Of a DNA stretch of 64,000 nucleotides, positions 22,564-33,234 are shown piece by piece. The notes below the pieces were generated by a model. That model had not been told where the DNA came from. It did no database searches and saw only the letters and a program-made list of their open reading frames with translations. A program made the position numbers and the translations under genes. Origin of the DNA: Ziziphus jujuba (Eukaryota > Streptophyta > Magnoliopsida > Rosales > Rhamnaceae); NCBI RefSeq assembly GCF_031755915.1, contig NC_083384.1, positions 23,825,001 to 23,889,000 on the forward strand, read 5' to 3'. Numbering within the stretch: the stretch's first letter is position 1; each line of letters starts with the position of its first letter.

Positions 22564-23952
22564 TAATGCAAATCCATCCGTGCCCGCACAACCGATAACC
22601 TGCTGAGTTGCTGACCCTATACGGATGAAGACCGGGCCGATTACTAGGGCTTAAGCTAAGAGGTTTAGGAACAACCTTGCTGCATTTATCCAGGAAGTTA
22701 TTCATTCTCAAGAGGGCTTGTCTATACTCGAAGATCCAAGACCTGTTTTGGGCATACAAGTGGTGGAAGCCGATACGGACTCGGGCAACGATTTTGCTAC
22801 ATTCTGGAGTTCGGGTAGCAAGAAATGGTTCCAACTGTTTATGGATTCAATAAATATCACTAAGAGGTCATGGAAATAAGTGAAGGCAAAAGTAAAACCA
22901 ACTTGTACAGACAGCTTCAAAATTTGGCCGAAAATTGTTGTATTGCTTGCTGGTTTTACTGTATTTTACTGAGTTGGCTTTTTCTCTTTCTTCCAAGTAA
23001 GGGCAACGTGTGAGACTCCATAATAAGCTTATCTGGCATCCTAAAAAGCATATTGAAGCTGATTTGGTACTTTTAAGGAATCCGAGCAGCATGAAATAGT
23101 TCCAATACTTCATGGATTCAGTGCATATATCTAAAAGGATATGGAATCAAGTCAAGGCAGATTCAAACCCATCCAAAAAGGGGTTGTGCGCATGGATTGA
23201 AGTTTGGCCTGTTTTTGTTGTTTTCTTACTAGCTTCTGAGTTGGATTTTTTTCTTTCTTCCAATCAACGGCAACGTGTGGGACTCCATAAAAATCTTATT
23301 TGGCATCCTAGAAAGCATATTCAAGATGATTTAGAGCTCATTTTGGTCAAAGATTTATCAAAGTCAACTTAGTCCAAAAGCCAGTATTTTAGTTTCCTAA
23401 TTTGATTCTACTTTTTGTTTTAGGAAATTACCATTACTTTTTAGGTTTTTATTTATTTATTTGCTAGAAAAATAAGTTTAGGAAAGTTATTATTTTATTA
23501 TTTTCATTGTAAATTAATTAATTCCTAATTCAAAATAAAAGAATTAATTAATCCAAATTAGATTAGGAAATGAGTAGATTTTCGGCCATAATAGGATTGT
23601 ACAAGTCATGGCCGATTTTACCTTTTGTTTTTAGGGTTTTATTTTGTTTCCTCTTAGCCTATAAAAGGGCTTATTTTTTAGGAAGAACACACCATTAATA
23701 ATATTCAGAATTTATTTTGTGAGATTGAATTTCTTTTTGTTCTTTTGAACACCTAAAACACCATTAAAGAGTGAGTGTTTTAGTTTGACTTCTCAATAGG
23801 CCTTCCTTCACCTATTGTGGAGTCTTCATTATATATCAAGGTTTCTAATCATAAGTTGGTTAGGGGTCAAGGTGACCATTAGAACTTGAACATAATTAGA
23901 TCCGGGCTAATATAATAAAGGTTTAGGTGTAGGTCATCCTAGGTTTGTATCA
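22564..23952 (+). mobile_element. Inserted 3' fragment of a related gypsy copy (pol tail plus LTR region 2)
   Basis: The integrase core stops at SDRDV and resumes at 23,953 with DAKFL. Between them is 1,389 bp holding the pol tail of a sister copy (from about 22,566: the PVPAQP-like stretch, then the TGPITRA tail) and an LTR ending GGTTTGTATCA at 23,952. The left end is internal sequence, not an LTR end. The flanks GGATG and AGATG are similar but not identical, so this is not a clean integration. It may be a truncated insertion or an ectopic recombination product. Confidence 0.6.
22811..23341 (+). repeat. Imperfect tandem duplication of about 270 bp in LTR region 2
   Basis: Copies at about 22,811-23,070 and 23,084-23,341 share, in order, GGTTCCAA/AGTTCCAA, ATGGATTCA, AAGTGAAGGCA/AAGTCAAGGCA, TTTCTTCCAA, GGCAACGTGTG, GACTCCATAA, GGCATCCTA and AAGCATATT. 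LTR regions 1 and 3 of the same family have only one copy. Confidence 0.7.
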
Positions 23953-24840
23953 AGATGCTAAGTTCTTAAGTTATTTTTGGAAAACTTTATGGGCTAAGTT
24001 AGGGACTAAAATTTTATTTTCAATTAATTTTCATCCATAAACTTATGGACAAATTGAAGTAGTAAATATGATTTTGTCTACATTGTTAAAGACTTTAATT
24101 AGTAGAAATTTAAGAACATGGGAAGAATGTTTGTCTCATGTTGAATATGCTTATAATAGATCTTTGCATTCGGCTACTAAATATACACCATTTGAGATTG
24201 TTTATGATTTTAATCCTTTGACTCTATTAGATTTAACACCTTTACTTTAAGTGAACGTGCTAATCTAGATGGAAAGCAAAAACATGATTATGTGAAGCAG
24301 ATTGATGAAAAGACAAAGGCAAATATTAAGAGGAGGACCGAGCAAAATGCAAGGAATGCTAACCAAGGCCCGATTAGAGTTGTCTATGAACCTGGAGATT
24401 GGGTATGGTTGCATTCAAGAAAGGAGAGGTTTCCTGAACAAAGAAAGTCGAAGTTTATGCCCTATAGGGATGCACCTTTTCAAGTTTTGGAAAAGATTAA
24501 TGAAAATGCTTACAAGCTTGACCTATTGGGTGAGTATAATGTGAGTGCTACATTTAATGTTGCTGATTTATCTCCATTTGCTACAAGTGATGACTTTGAG
24601 TTGAGGGAAAATCCTTTTCAAGAGGAGGGAAATGATGAGAATCCGCCCATACCTGTACAACCGATAATCCACTGGGCTGCAGATCCTATACAGATAAAGA
24701 CCGGGCCAATCACTAGAGCTCAAGCCAAGAGATTTTAGGACAACCTAGCTGGATTTTTACAAGGAGTTATCAATTCTCAAAAGGGCTTGTCAATACCTGA
24801 AGATTCAAAGCTTGTTTGAAGCATCAAAGTGGTGGAAGCT
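23953..24840 (+). pseudogene. Ty3/gypsy integrase C-terminal half and pol tail (fragment G3)
   Basis: This resumes the integrase core at [12 protein letters not shown] and continues through [19 protein letters not shown]. It then covers the post-integrase part (24,292-24,738 open: EPGDWVWLHSRKERFPEQRK, then LDLLGEYNVSATFNVADLSP, then TGPITRAQAKRF). It is better preserved than G1 but has stops near 24,050 and 24,250 and a frameshift between core and tail. It plausibly completes the pol that stops at 22,563. Confidence 0.8.
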
Positions 24841-25763
24841 GATATGGACCCCGAGTAGCTATTTTAGTGCATTTGTGGAGTCCAGGAAGCAAACAATGGG
24901 TTCAACACTTCATAAACTCAATTGACATCACTAAAAGGTCATGGAAACATGTCAAGACAGAATCAAAAGCAACCAAGGAGGCCATTTGCGAATGGAAGAG
25001 ATTTTTGGCCAAATCTACTGTATTTGCCACTGGCTTTGTTGTATTTTGATGATTAAGCATTTTCTCTTTGTTCCAATCAAGGAAAACATATGGGAACCAT
25101 AATTAATCCTATTTAGCATCCTCCATGGCACATTAGATCTGATTTGGAGCCTTTATAAGCTGAAAATTTATCAAAGTTAGCTTAGTTGTAAAATTAGTCA
25201 ACTAGTTTCCAAATTTGAATTTGACTTTTTGTTTTTGGAAACAATATTTTATTTTGGTTTTTATTTAATTGTTTTCTGGACAAATTAACTTAGGATAGTT
25301 GATATTTTGTTATTTTAATTGTAAATTAATTAATTCTTAATTCAAAATAAAGGAATTTGTTAATATAATTTAGTTTCGGAAAAGAAGGTGAAATTCGGCC
25401 ATGCTTGGTTTCCTATTCTGTATGGCCGGTTTTGACTATTCTTTTAGGGTTTTATTTTGTTCTTTCAAAGCCTATTTAAAGGCTTATTTTCAATGAGAAA
25501 TCAGCTTACATATTATACAGAAAAATATTTGTGAGAAAGAATTCTCTTTGTTCTCTTTGAACTCCTAAAACACCATTTGAGAGAGTGTTTTAGTTTGACT
25601 TATCAATAGGACATCCATCACCTATTATGGCATCTTCGACATACCAAGGTTTCTAGTCATAGGTTGATTAGGGGTTGAGGTGACCATAAGAACTTGAGCT
25701 TAATTTTTCAATATGGGCTAATATAATACGGGTGTAGGTGCAAGTCAACCTAGGTTCGTATCA
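24841..25763 (+). repeat. Ty3/gypsy LTR region 3 (3' LTR; left boundary uncertain)
   Basis: Collinear with LTR region 1 across its length and ending TTCGTATCA at 25,763. The next sequence (ATTAGCTC...) belongs to a different element. An exact 5' end and polypurine tract were not identified. Confidence 0.6.
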
Positions 25764-25835
25764 ATTAGCTCATAAAACTCCACTATATCAAAGTAGTGAT
25801 GCACTGATCTAAAAACATGGCTCTGCAACCACTAT
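25764..25835. other. Left flank of the array (part of pre-insertion target, probably Copia-2)
   Basis: About 65 bp here (25,768-25,830) resembles the sequence right of the array at 58,586-58,650. Shared words are AGCTC.TAAAAC.CCA, CAAAGTAGTG and AAAAA..CATGG. The array therefore landed at the junction of two diverged tandem copies of a short repeat. Confidence 0.55.
25831..25835. repeat. Target-site duplication ACTAT, left copy
   Basis: ACTAT precedes the first base of LTR1 directly. The identical 5-mer follows LTR9 at 58,577-58,581. Five-base duplications are typical of Ty3/gypsy integration. Confidence 0.85.
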
Positions 25836-26287
25836 TGTAACATCCCGTCCCGAACCATGTCGGAATTTTTGCACGTTGACCGAGGTTGACCGTTGACCGT
25901 TGACCAAAGGGGTCAAAAGTTGACTTTTTGACCCGGTTGGAATTTTAGGTTGACTGAGGTACGGTTACGAAGTACACGTTGGCACGAGTTCGTAGACTGG
26001 TAGCACGTCGAAAATGGAGCTACGGTTTGAAAGTTTTGAGTAAAACAAGTTGAGGTCCAAACTGTCCAAGGGGTGCCGGAGTTGACTTTTTATTCATGCA
26101 AGGTTGAGCTTTGACTCATGCATGGTTGTGAAGTGCTCGTCGATACGAGTCCGTAGACTAGCGGCACGTCCAATTTGGACATGTGGTTTGAAAGTTATGG
26201 ATCTGTAAAGTTTTTCAAATACTGTATTATTTTAATATTATTTTTACACGCATGACAATGTGCCACGTGTGACTCAATGAAGGTGAC

Positions 26288-26316
26288 CATGTGTCAACAT
26301 GGTGAAATGACACATG
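26288..26316. repeat. Perfect 9-bp inverted repeat (hairpin) in the LTR
   Basis: CATGTGTCA at 26,288-26,296 and TGACACATG at 26,308-26,316 are perfect inverted copies with an 11-nt loop. The arrangement recurs in all nine LTRs. It lies among E-box/G-box-like CANNTG words in the presumed U3. Confidence 0.8.
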
Positions 26317-26394
26317 TCAACCATGTGTAAAAAAATCAAATTATTTTATTATTATTTTAAATAATAATATTATTATTAATATTATTTAATTATT

Positions 26395-26530
26395 TCTTTT
26401 TCCTTTTCCTTTTTCTTTTTCTTTTCCTTTTTCTTTTCTTTTTCTTTTTCTTTTTCTTTTTCTTTCCCCACGTGGGAAAACACCATTCTTTCTTTTTCTT
26501 TTTCTTTTTCTTTTTCTTTTCTTTTTTCCC
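26395..26530. repeat. CTTTTT hexamer tracts flanking CCCCACGTGGG
   Basis: Polypyrimidine repeats on either side of an extended G-box (CACGTG at 26,468-26,473). Tract length is the main length polymorphism among LTRs: LTR2, 4 and 6 have 12 bp more in the first tract, and LTR9 has 12 bp more in each tract. Confidence 0.9.
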
Positions 26531-28942
26531 TTCTTCTTCCCCGAAACACACACGACACACACATTTATTTTTCTTCCCTCCGGCCGTCCCTCTCTCTCTC
26601 CCGTGTTTTTGAATTCCGGCCACCCATAGCCCTCACGCGCCAGCCACCAAGGAAGCCCGCCACCTCGCGAGCTTGGCCGCCAAGTTTCACGGCCAGCCGC
26701 CGCCGGACGCGCGCCGATCGGGCCGGAGAAGCCGCCGGCCGGCCAAGTTTCTCTCTCCTCTTTTCTTGTGTTTTCCGGCCAGCCCACTCCCAATTGAGCC
26801 TCCTATCCCCCTATTTTGGGTCCTCTGAATCCAAAAATGGCCTCCAATCCCAGAAATTCGAAGCGGTTTGCGAGATATGGGGAAGTGAACACCGGCCGAA
26901 ACTTTCCGACCAAATTCCGGCCACCTCCGGCGGAATTGGGGTCGATGGAGACCGGATTTGTGATCCTCGTCCCACGAGCTTCGATTCGGTATATCATTCG
27001 CCTATTTTGGTTAACGTTTGCGTTTAAGCCCCCGGGTACCGGGTATTATTTACCCGAATAAAATATTAATTTATTTGACTGTCTGTGAATTTTGTTCTAG
27101 GAGCACCGGTGAGTCGTAGAATTGATCCCGTGGTGGATCTTGGATTAATTGCGTGTTCCAGGTGAGTGACCCACCTTTAAAAATATTTTTGGGGTAATTA
27201 ATTGTATTTATGTGGTATTAATTTGATATCTGTAATTTGTGCTCATGTGGTGTATTTTAAATATAATCGGGAAAAATATTATGTTATATATATATTTACC
27301 CATTGGTGTTAAATGAAATTTTGGGTCATTAGAAATTCCCGATTATTATTTCATTATGATTAAATGGTAATTATTACACATGAGCAAGTATTTTCAATAA
27401 TTAATTGCGTTTGGATTTTATATCATTTTTGGGCAATTAATTATATTTAATTGGTATTTAAATTGATATTTAAATTATGCTCATGTGGTGTGATTTAATT
27501 ATGGTCTTATTGTCGTTTAATTTATTATGCCTGAGCAAAGTGAATTTTGATGGTATTTGTACGTGGTTTTAAATTTGATTTTCCGGGCATAATTGGGCTA
27601 AATATTTTCCGAAAATATTTGGTTATATTTTATAAATTATGCCCGCGGTATTTTTATGGTTGCATCTCGTATTTCGAGGAAAATTGTGGTTTGTTGATTA
27701 TCGCTGTTTCGTACCGGGTTGTTGAATAAAAATATGTGGGATGGTGTTTTGTGAAAATTTGGTATGCTTCCCACGGTGGTTTTTGGAAAAATGGTACGGT
27801 TGGTTGTTTATGTTTATTTTTAGACGCACTCATACAGTATTGGTGTTCTGGTGTATGGTGTATGGACACGTGATTTAGCACGCGGTTATTATATGGTTTA
27901 GCGTGCGGTTATTACTTCACCCGTGAGTTGCCATTGGACCGTGGGCAGGCAAGGTTATTGTTGTGCACAGCCGCCCCCCTCCTTGGCCGGGTGATGGTTT
28001 TTAGCAGTCGGTACTGTCGGGACGCCGAAGTGACCACTGCAGGTTTCTCTCTTTAACCTCCCGCCAGTCGGTGCTCGGGACGCTGGGTATCGGAGGGCAT
28101 CACCGGTATATGGTGTGGTGCGTCAAGTGTAATTGTCGGTGTAAATTGCAATTAAAGTTTAAAACCCCAAAGGTGTTCAAAAAATTATTTATTATAATTT
28201 ATTATAGAATATTTATATTTGGGGTATTTATTTATTTGTTTAATTGTTGTTTATTAATTCGTTTGGTTCCTTGGTTTTTGGGAAGTACGTACAAGGGTTT
28301 TGTGAAAATGTTTTAAAAGGGGAACATTTCAAACAGAGTGAATAGTGAGGATTTTGAGAGAAATTATTACTTCAAATATTTATTTATTTAATTGTTCGGT
28401 ATTGCTTAATTAAACTCCTTAATTGTTATTATTTTATTATTATTAAAGGTGTATAGTAGTTAGGGTCACTCACTGAGATGATTAGCATCTCACACTCTTA
28501 AATTCCGTTCCCCTAGGTCCAGGTTGGAGACGTTGATTGTCCGGGGCGAGCCCAACGTCTCAGTTCGTTGCCGAAGGTTCAAGCAGGTTTTCTTCCCTTT
28601 TTCCTCTCTATCTTGTATTGTTTCCGTATCTGTCATTTTATAAATTCCGCATGTTTCTGTATAATGCTCTGTATACTGTATTGGACGTGTAGTTGTTTTT
28701 ATGCACTGGGTTGCTGCTGTTGTTTTCTTTTGAAGTGCTAAAATTTGTGGAACAATTTGTAGTTTGTGGGAGGAATAAGGGGATGTTTTTAAGAAGTGTG
28801 TTTTCAGTGCAGGTAATTTGTGGTAAGTAAATCCCTTAGGGGAGGCTCTGCCGGATTTTCCGTTGGAGGGTTCGGTAGGGTTTCCCTGGGATCAGGGCTG
28901 TCTAGGGTTCCGGGGAAGGAATTCTGGACGGGTCCTGACAGT

Positions 28943-28954
28943 TGGTATCAGAGC
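28943..28954 (+). other. Primer binding site, repeated eight times
   Basis: TGGTATCAGAGC is complementary to the 3' end of plant initiator-Met tRNA and lies two bases after the LTR, as expected for minus-strand priming. Identical copies are at 32652, 36349, 40058, 43755, 47464, 51161 and 54858 (start positions). Confidence 0.93.
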
Positions 28955-29512
28955 TCTAGGTTCTAGTATTCCTAAGGGACTGTGCATTGTTGTGCATCCC
29001 ATCCGTGTCTATTCTCTCGTTTTTCCGTCTTAAAGCGTTCTTTCCGTTTGTCTCAAAGCAAATTCGTTGCCCGAGTTTGAATAACTCTAATCTTCGAGGG
29101 TGTCAAAATATTTTTTTCCGATCGATTATTACAACTCAAATGCTTTTCAAAGTGGTATTTGAAATTAAAGGTGTTTTATTCAAGTATTTTTGGTTTGTGT
29201 TCGTACATGTATTTGTATGTATATTGTTTGTTATTATACTGCACCATATGGAGGCGGCGAACCATTGTGGTCCATGTAGAGCTAGCCCCATGATCATGTT
29301 GCCTACGAGTCCAGGGGATTGGACGGCCAATATAGGCAACCACCCTGGTTTGTATTGGTAGCAGAGTGTAGGCGACAGTTGGAATCATGGATCACGTAGT
29401 ATGTAGAAGGTGTCGTACGTACCTCTATTACAAGCGTGCATATTTGTTTTATGTTATGGTTTTTCCAAGACCGACTTCAGCGACGTAAGAAATTTCGAGG
29501 ACGAAATTTTGT

Positions 29513-29524
29513 AAGGGGGGAAGG
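29513..29524 (+). other. Polypurine tract, repeated eight times
   Basis: AAGGGGGGAAGG, one base before the next LTR, is the plus-strand primer site. It is present and unchanged at the right end of each internal region. Together with the primer binding site it keeps every unit structurally competent for reverse transcription in trans. Confidence 0.9.
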
Positions 29525-29525
29525 T

Positions 29526-32500
29526 TGTAACATCCCGTCCCGAACCATGTCGGAATTTTTGCACGTTGACCGAGGTTGACTGTTGACCGTTGACCATTGA
29601 CCAAAGGGGTCAAAAGTTGACTTTTTGACCCGGTTGGAATTTTAGGTTGACTGAGGTACGGTTACGAAGTACACGTTGGCACGAGTTCGTAGACTGGTAG
29701 CACGTCGAAAACGGAGCTACGGTTTGAAAGTTTTGAGTAAAACAAGTTGAGGTCCAAACTGTCCAAGGGGTGCCGGAGTTGACTTTTTATTCATGCAAGG
29801 TTGAGCTTTGACTCATGCATGGTTGTGAAGTGCTCGTCGATACGAGTCCGTAGACTAGCGGCACGTCCAATTTGGACATGTGGTTTGAAAGTTATGGATC
29901 TGTAAAGTTTTTCAAATACTGTATTATTTTAATATTATTTTTACACGCATGACAATGTGCCACGTGTGACTCAATGAAGGTGACCATGTGTCAACATGGT
30001 GAAATGACACATGTCAACCATGTGTAAAAAAATCAAATTATTTTATTATTATTTTAAATAATAATATTATTATTAATATTATTTAATTATTTCTTTTTCC
30101 TTTTCCTTTTTCTTTTTCTTTTCCTTTTTCTTTTCTTTTTCTTTTTCTTTTTCTTTTTCTTTTTCTTTTTCTTTCCCCACGTGGGAAAACACCATTCTTT
30201 CTTTTTCTTTTTCTTTTTCTTTTTCTTTTCTTTTTTCCCTTCTTCTTCCCCGAAACACACACGACACACACATTTATTTTTCTTCCCTCCGGCCGTCCCT
30301 CTCTCTCTCCCGTGTTTTTGAATTCCGGCCACCCATAGCCCTCACGCGCCAGCCACCAAGGAAGCCCGCCACCTCGCGAGCTTGGCCGCCAAGTTTCACG
30401 GCCAGCCGCCGCCGGACGCGCACCGATCGGGCCGGAGAAGCCGCCGGCCGGCCAAGTTTCTCTCTCCTCTTTTCTTGTGTTTTCCGGCCAGCCCACTCCC
30501 AATTGAGCCTCCTATCCCCCTATTTTGGGTCCTCTGAATCCAAAAATGGCCTCCAATCCCAGAAATTCGAAGCGGTTTGCGAGATATGGGGAAGTGAACA
30601 CCGGCCGAAACTTTCCGACCAAATTCCGGCCACCTCCGGCGGAATTGGGGTCGATGGAGACCGGATTTGTGATCCTCGTCCCACGAGCTTCGATTCGGTA
30701 TATCATTCGCCTATTTTGGTTAACGTTTGCGTTTAAGCCCCCGGGTACCGGGTATTATTTACCCGAATAAAATATTAATTTATTTGACTGTCTGTGAATT
30801 TTGTTCTAGGAGCACCGGTGAGTCGTAGAATTGATCCCGTGGTGGATCTTGGATTAATTGCGTGTTCCAGGTGAGTGACCCACCTTTAAAAATATTTTTG
30901 GGGTAATTAATTGTATTTATGTGGTATTAATTTGATATCTGTAATTTGTGCTCATGTGGTGTATTTTAAATATAATCGGGAAAAATATTATGTTATATAT
31001 ATATTTACCCATTGGTGTTAAATGAAATTTTGGGTCATTAGAAATTCCCGATTATTATTTCATTATGATTAAATGGTAATTATTACACATGAGCAAGTAT
31101 TTTCAATAATTAATTGCGTTTGGATTTTATATCATTTTTGGGCAATTAATTATATTTAATTGGTATTTAAATTGATATTTAAATTATGCTCATGTGGTGT
31201 GATTTAATTATGGTCTTATTGTCGTTTAATTTATTATGCCTGAGCAAAGTGAATTTTGATGGTATTTGTACGTGGTTTTAAATTTGATTTTCCGGGCATA
31301 ATTGGGCTAAATATTTTCCGAAAATATTTGGTTATATTTTATAAATTATGCCCGCGGTATTTTTATGGTTGCATCTCGTATTTCGAGGAAAATTGTGGTT
31401 TGTTGATTATCGCTGTTTCGTACCGGGTTGTTGAATAAAAATATGTGGGATGGTGTTTTGTGAAAATTTGGTATGCTTCCCACGGTGGTTTTTGGAAAAA
31501 TGGTACGGTTGGTTGTTTATGTTTATTTTTAGACGCACTCATACAGTATTGGTGTTCTGGTGTATGGTGTATGGACACGTGATTTAGCACGCGGTTATTA
31601 TATGGTTTAGCGTGCGGTTATTACTTCACCCGTGAGTTGCCATTGGACCGTGGGCAGGCAAGGTTATTGTTGTGCACAGCCGCCCCCCTCCTTGGCCGGG
31701 TGATGGTTTTTAGCAGTCGGTACTGTCGGGACGCCGAAGTGACCACTGCAGGTTTCTCTCTTTAACCTCCCGCCAGTCGGTGCTCGGGACGCTGGGTATC
31801 GGAGGGCATCACCGGTATATGGTGTGGTGCGTCAAGTGTAATTGTCGGTGTAAATTGCAATTAAAGTTTAAAACCCCAAAGGTGTTCAAAAAATTATTTA
31901 TTATAATTTATTATAGAATATTTATATTTGGGGTATTTATTTATTTGTTTAATTGTTGTTTATTAATTCGTTTGGTTCCTTGGTTTTTGGGAAGTACGTA
32001 CAAGGGTTTTGTGAAAATGTTTTAAAAGGGGAACATTTCAAACAGAGTGAATAGTGAGGATTTTGAGAGAAATTATTACTTCAAATATTTATTTATTTAA
32101 TTGTTCGGTATTGCTTAATTAAACTCCTTAATTGTTATTATTTTATTATTATTAAAGGTGTATAGTAGTTAGGGTCACTCACTGAGATGATTAGCATCTC
32201 ACACTCTTAAATTCCGTTCCCCTAGGTCCAGGTTGGAGACGTTGATTGTCCGGGGCGAGCCCAACGTCTCAGTTCGTTGCCGAAGGTTCAAGCAGGTTTT
32301 CTTCCCTTTTTCCTCTCTATCTTGTATTGTTTCCGTATCTGTCATTTTATAAATTCCGCATGTTTCTGTATAATGCTCTGTATACTGTATTGGACGTGTA
32401 GTTGTTTTTATGCACTGGGTTGCTGCTGTTGTTTTCTTTTGAAGTGCTAAAATTTGTGGAACAATTTGTAGTTTGTGGGAGGAATAAGGGGATGTTTTTA

Positions 32501-32649
32501 AGAAGTGTGTTTTCAGTGCAGGTAATTTGTGGTAAGTAAATCCCTTAGGGGAGGCTCTGCCGGATTTTCCGTTGGAGGGTTCGGTAGGGTTTCCCTGGGA
32601 TCAGGGCTGTCTAGGGTTCCGGGGAAGGAATTCTGGACGGGTCCTGACA
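29526..32649 (+). repeat. LTR2 (3124 bp, long type)
   Basis: First CTTTTT tract is 12 bp longer than in LTR1; GACGCGCACC instead of GACGCGCGCC; the last GTTGACC unit reads ATTGACC. Shares all three markers with LTR4. Confidence 0.95.
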
Positions 32650-33234
32650 GTTGGTATCAGAGCTCTAGGTTCTAGTATTCCTAAGGGACTGTGCATTGTT
32701 GTGCATCCCATCCGTGTCTATTCTCTCGTTTTTCCGTCTTAAAGCATTCTTTCCGTTTGTCTCAAAGCAAATTCGTTGCCCGAGTTTGAATAACTCTAAT
32801 CTTCGAGGGTGTCAAAATATTTTTTTCCGATCGATTATTACAACTCAAATGCTTTTCAAAGTGGTATTTGAAATTAAAGGTGTTTTATTCAAGTATTTTT
32901 GGTTTGTGTTCGTACATGTATTTGTATGTATATTGTTTGTTATTATACTGCACCATATGGAGGCGGCGAACCATTGTGGTCCATGTAGAGCTAGCCCCAT
33001 GATCATGTTGCCTACGAGTCCAGGGGATTGGACGGCCAATATAGGCAACCACCCTGGTTTGTATTGGTAGCAGAGTGTAGGCGACAGTTGGAATCATGGA
33101 TCACGTAGTATGTAGAAGGTGTCGTACGTACCTCTATTACAAGCGTGCATATTTGTTTTATGTTATGGTTTTTCCAAGACCGACTTCAGCGACGTAAGAA
33201 ATTTCGAGGACGAAATTTTGTAAGGGGGGAAGGT
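32650..33234 (+). mobile_element. Internal region 2
   Basis: Same 585-bp layout as internal region 1; diagnostic AAAGCATTC, shared only with internal region 4. Confidence 0.93.

Larger units (their letters stand above)
25836..28940 (+). repeat. LTR1 (3105 bp)
   Basis: Order inside the LTR: GTTGACC minisatellite (25,876-25,898); duplicated unit (25,917-26,034 and 26,080-26,195); CACGTG/CATGTG block with hairpin (26,258-26,330); AT-rich stretch; two CTTTTT pyrimidine tracts split by CCCCACGTGGGAAA (26,395-26,530); GC-rich CCGGCC block (26,577-26,780); AATAAA at 27,057; exon-like 61 nt at 27,101-27,161; AT-rich middle; GC-rich GGGACGC repeats (27,900-28,110); 3' end. Private to LTR1: one GTTGACC unit fewer than the others and AAAATGG instead of AAAACGG near 26,012. 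Confidence 0.95.
28941..29525 (+). mobile_element. Internal region 1 (585 bp, non-coding)
   Basis: It lies between the LTR end TGACA and the next LTR start TGTAAC. A 124-codon frame (28,987-29,361) resembles no retroelement protein and contains no gag or pol motif, so I do not call it a gene. The segment around 29,300-29,360 (TATAGGCAACCACC..TGGTTTGTATTGGTA) matches part of the unrelated-copy LTR at about 63,890-63,925. Diagnostic site: AAAGCGTTC. Confidence 0.93.

Noticed and set aside
26382..26793. Lys/Arg/Glu-rich open frames on the minus strand
   Set aside because: They are translations of the CTTTTT simple repeat in three frames; their lengths just follow repeat number.
26794..27061. 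Open frames of 64-81 codons on both strands repeated in all nine LTRs
   Set aside because: They are conserved only because the LTRs are near-identical copies. Three overlapping frames are equally conserved, none has a recognisable domain, and the tail LTR does not preserve them.
28943..28954. tRNA gene fragment
   Set aside because: Only the 12-nt complement of a tRNA 3' end is present, at the position of a retroelement primer site; no cloverleaf surrounds it.
28987..29361. 124-codon frame in each internal region, as a possible novel accessory protein
   Set aside because: Hydrophobic low-complexity content without a known domain, overlapped by two antisense frames. Identity among copies reflects recent duplication, so there is no evidence of coding selection.
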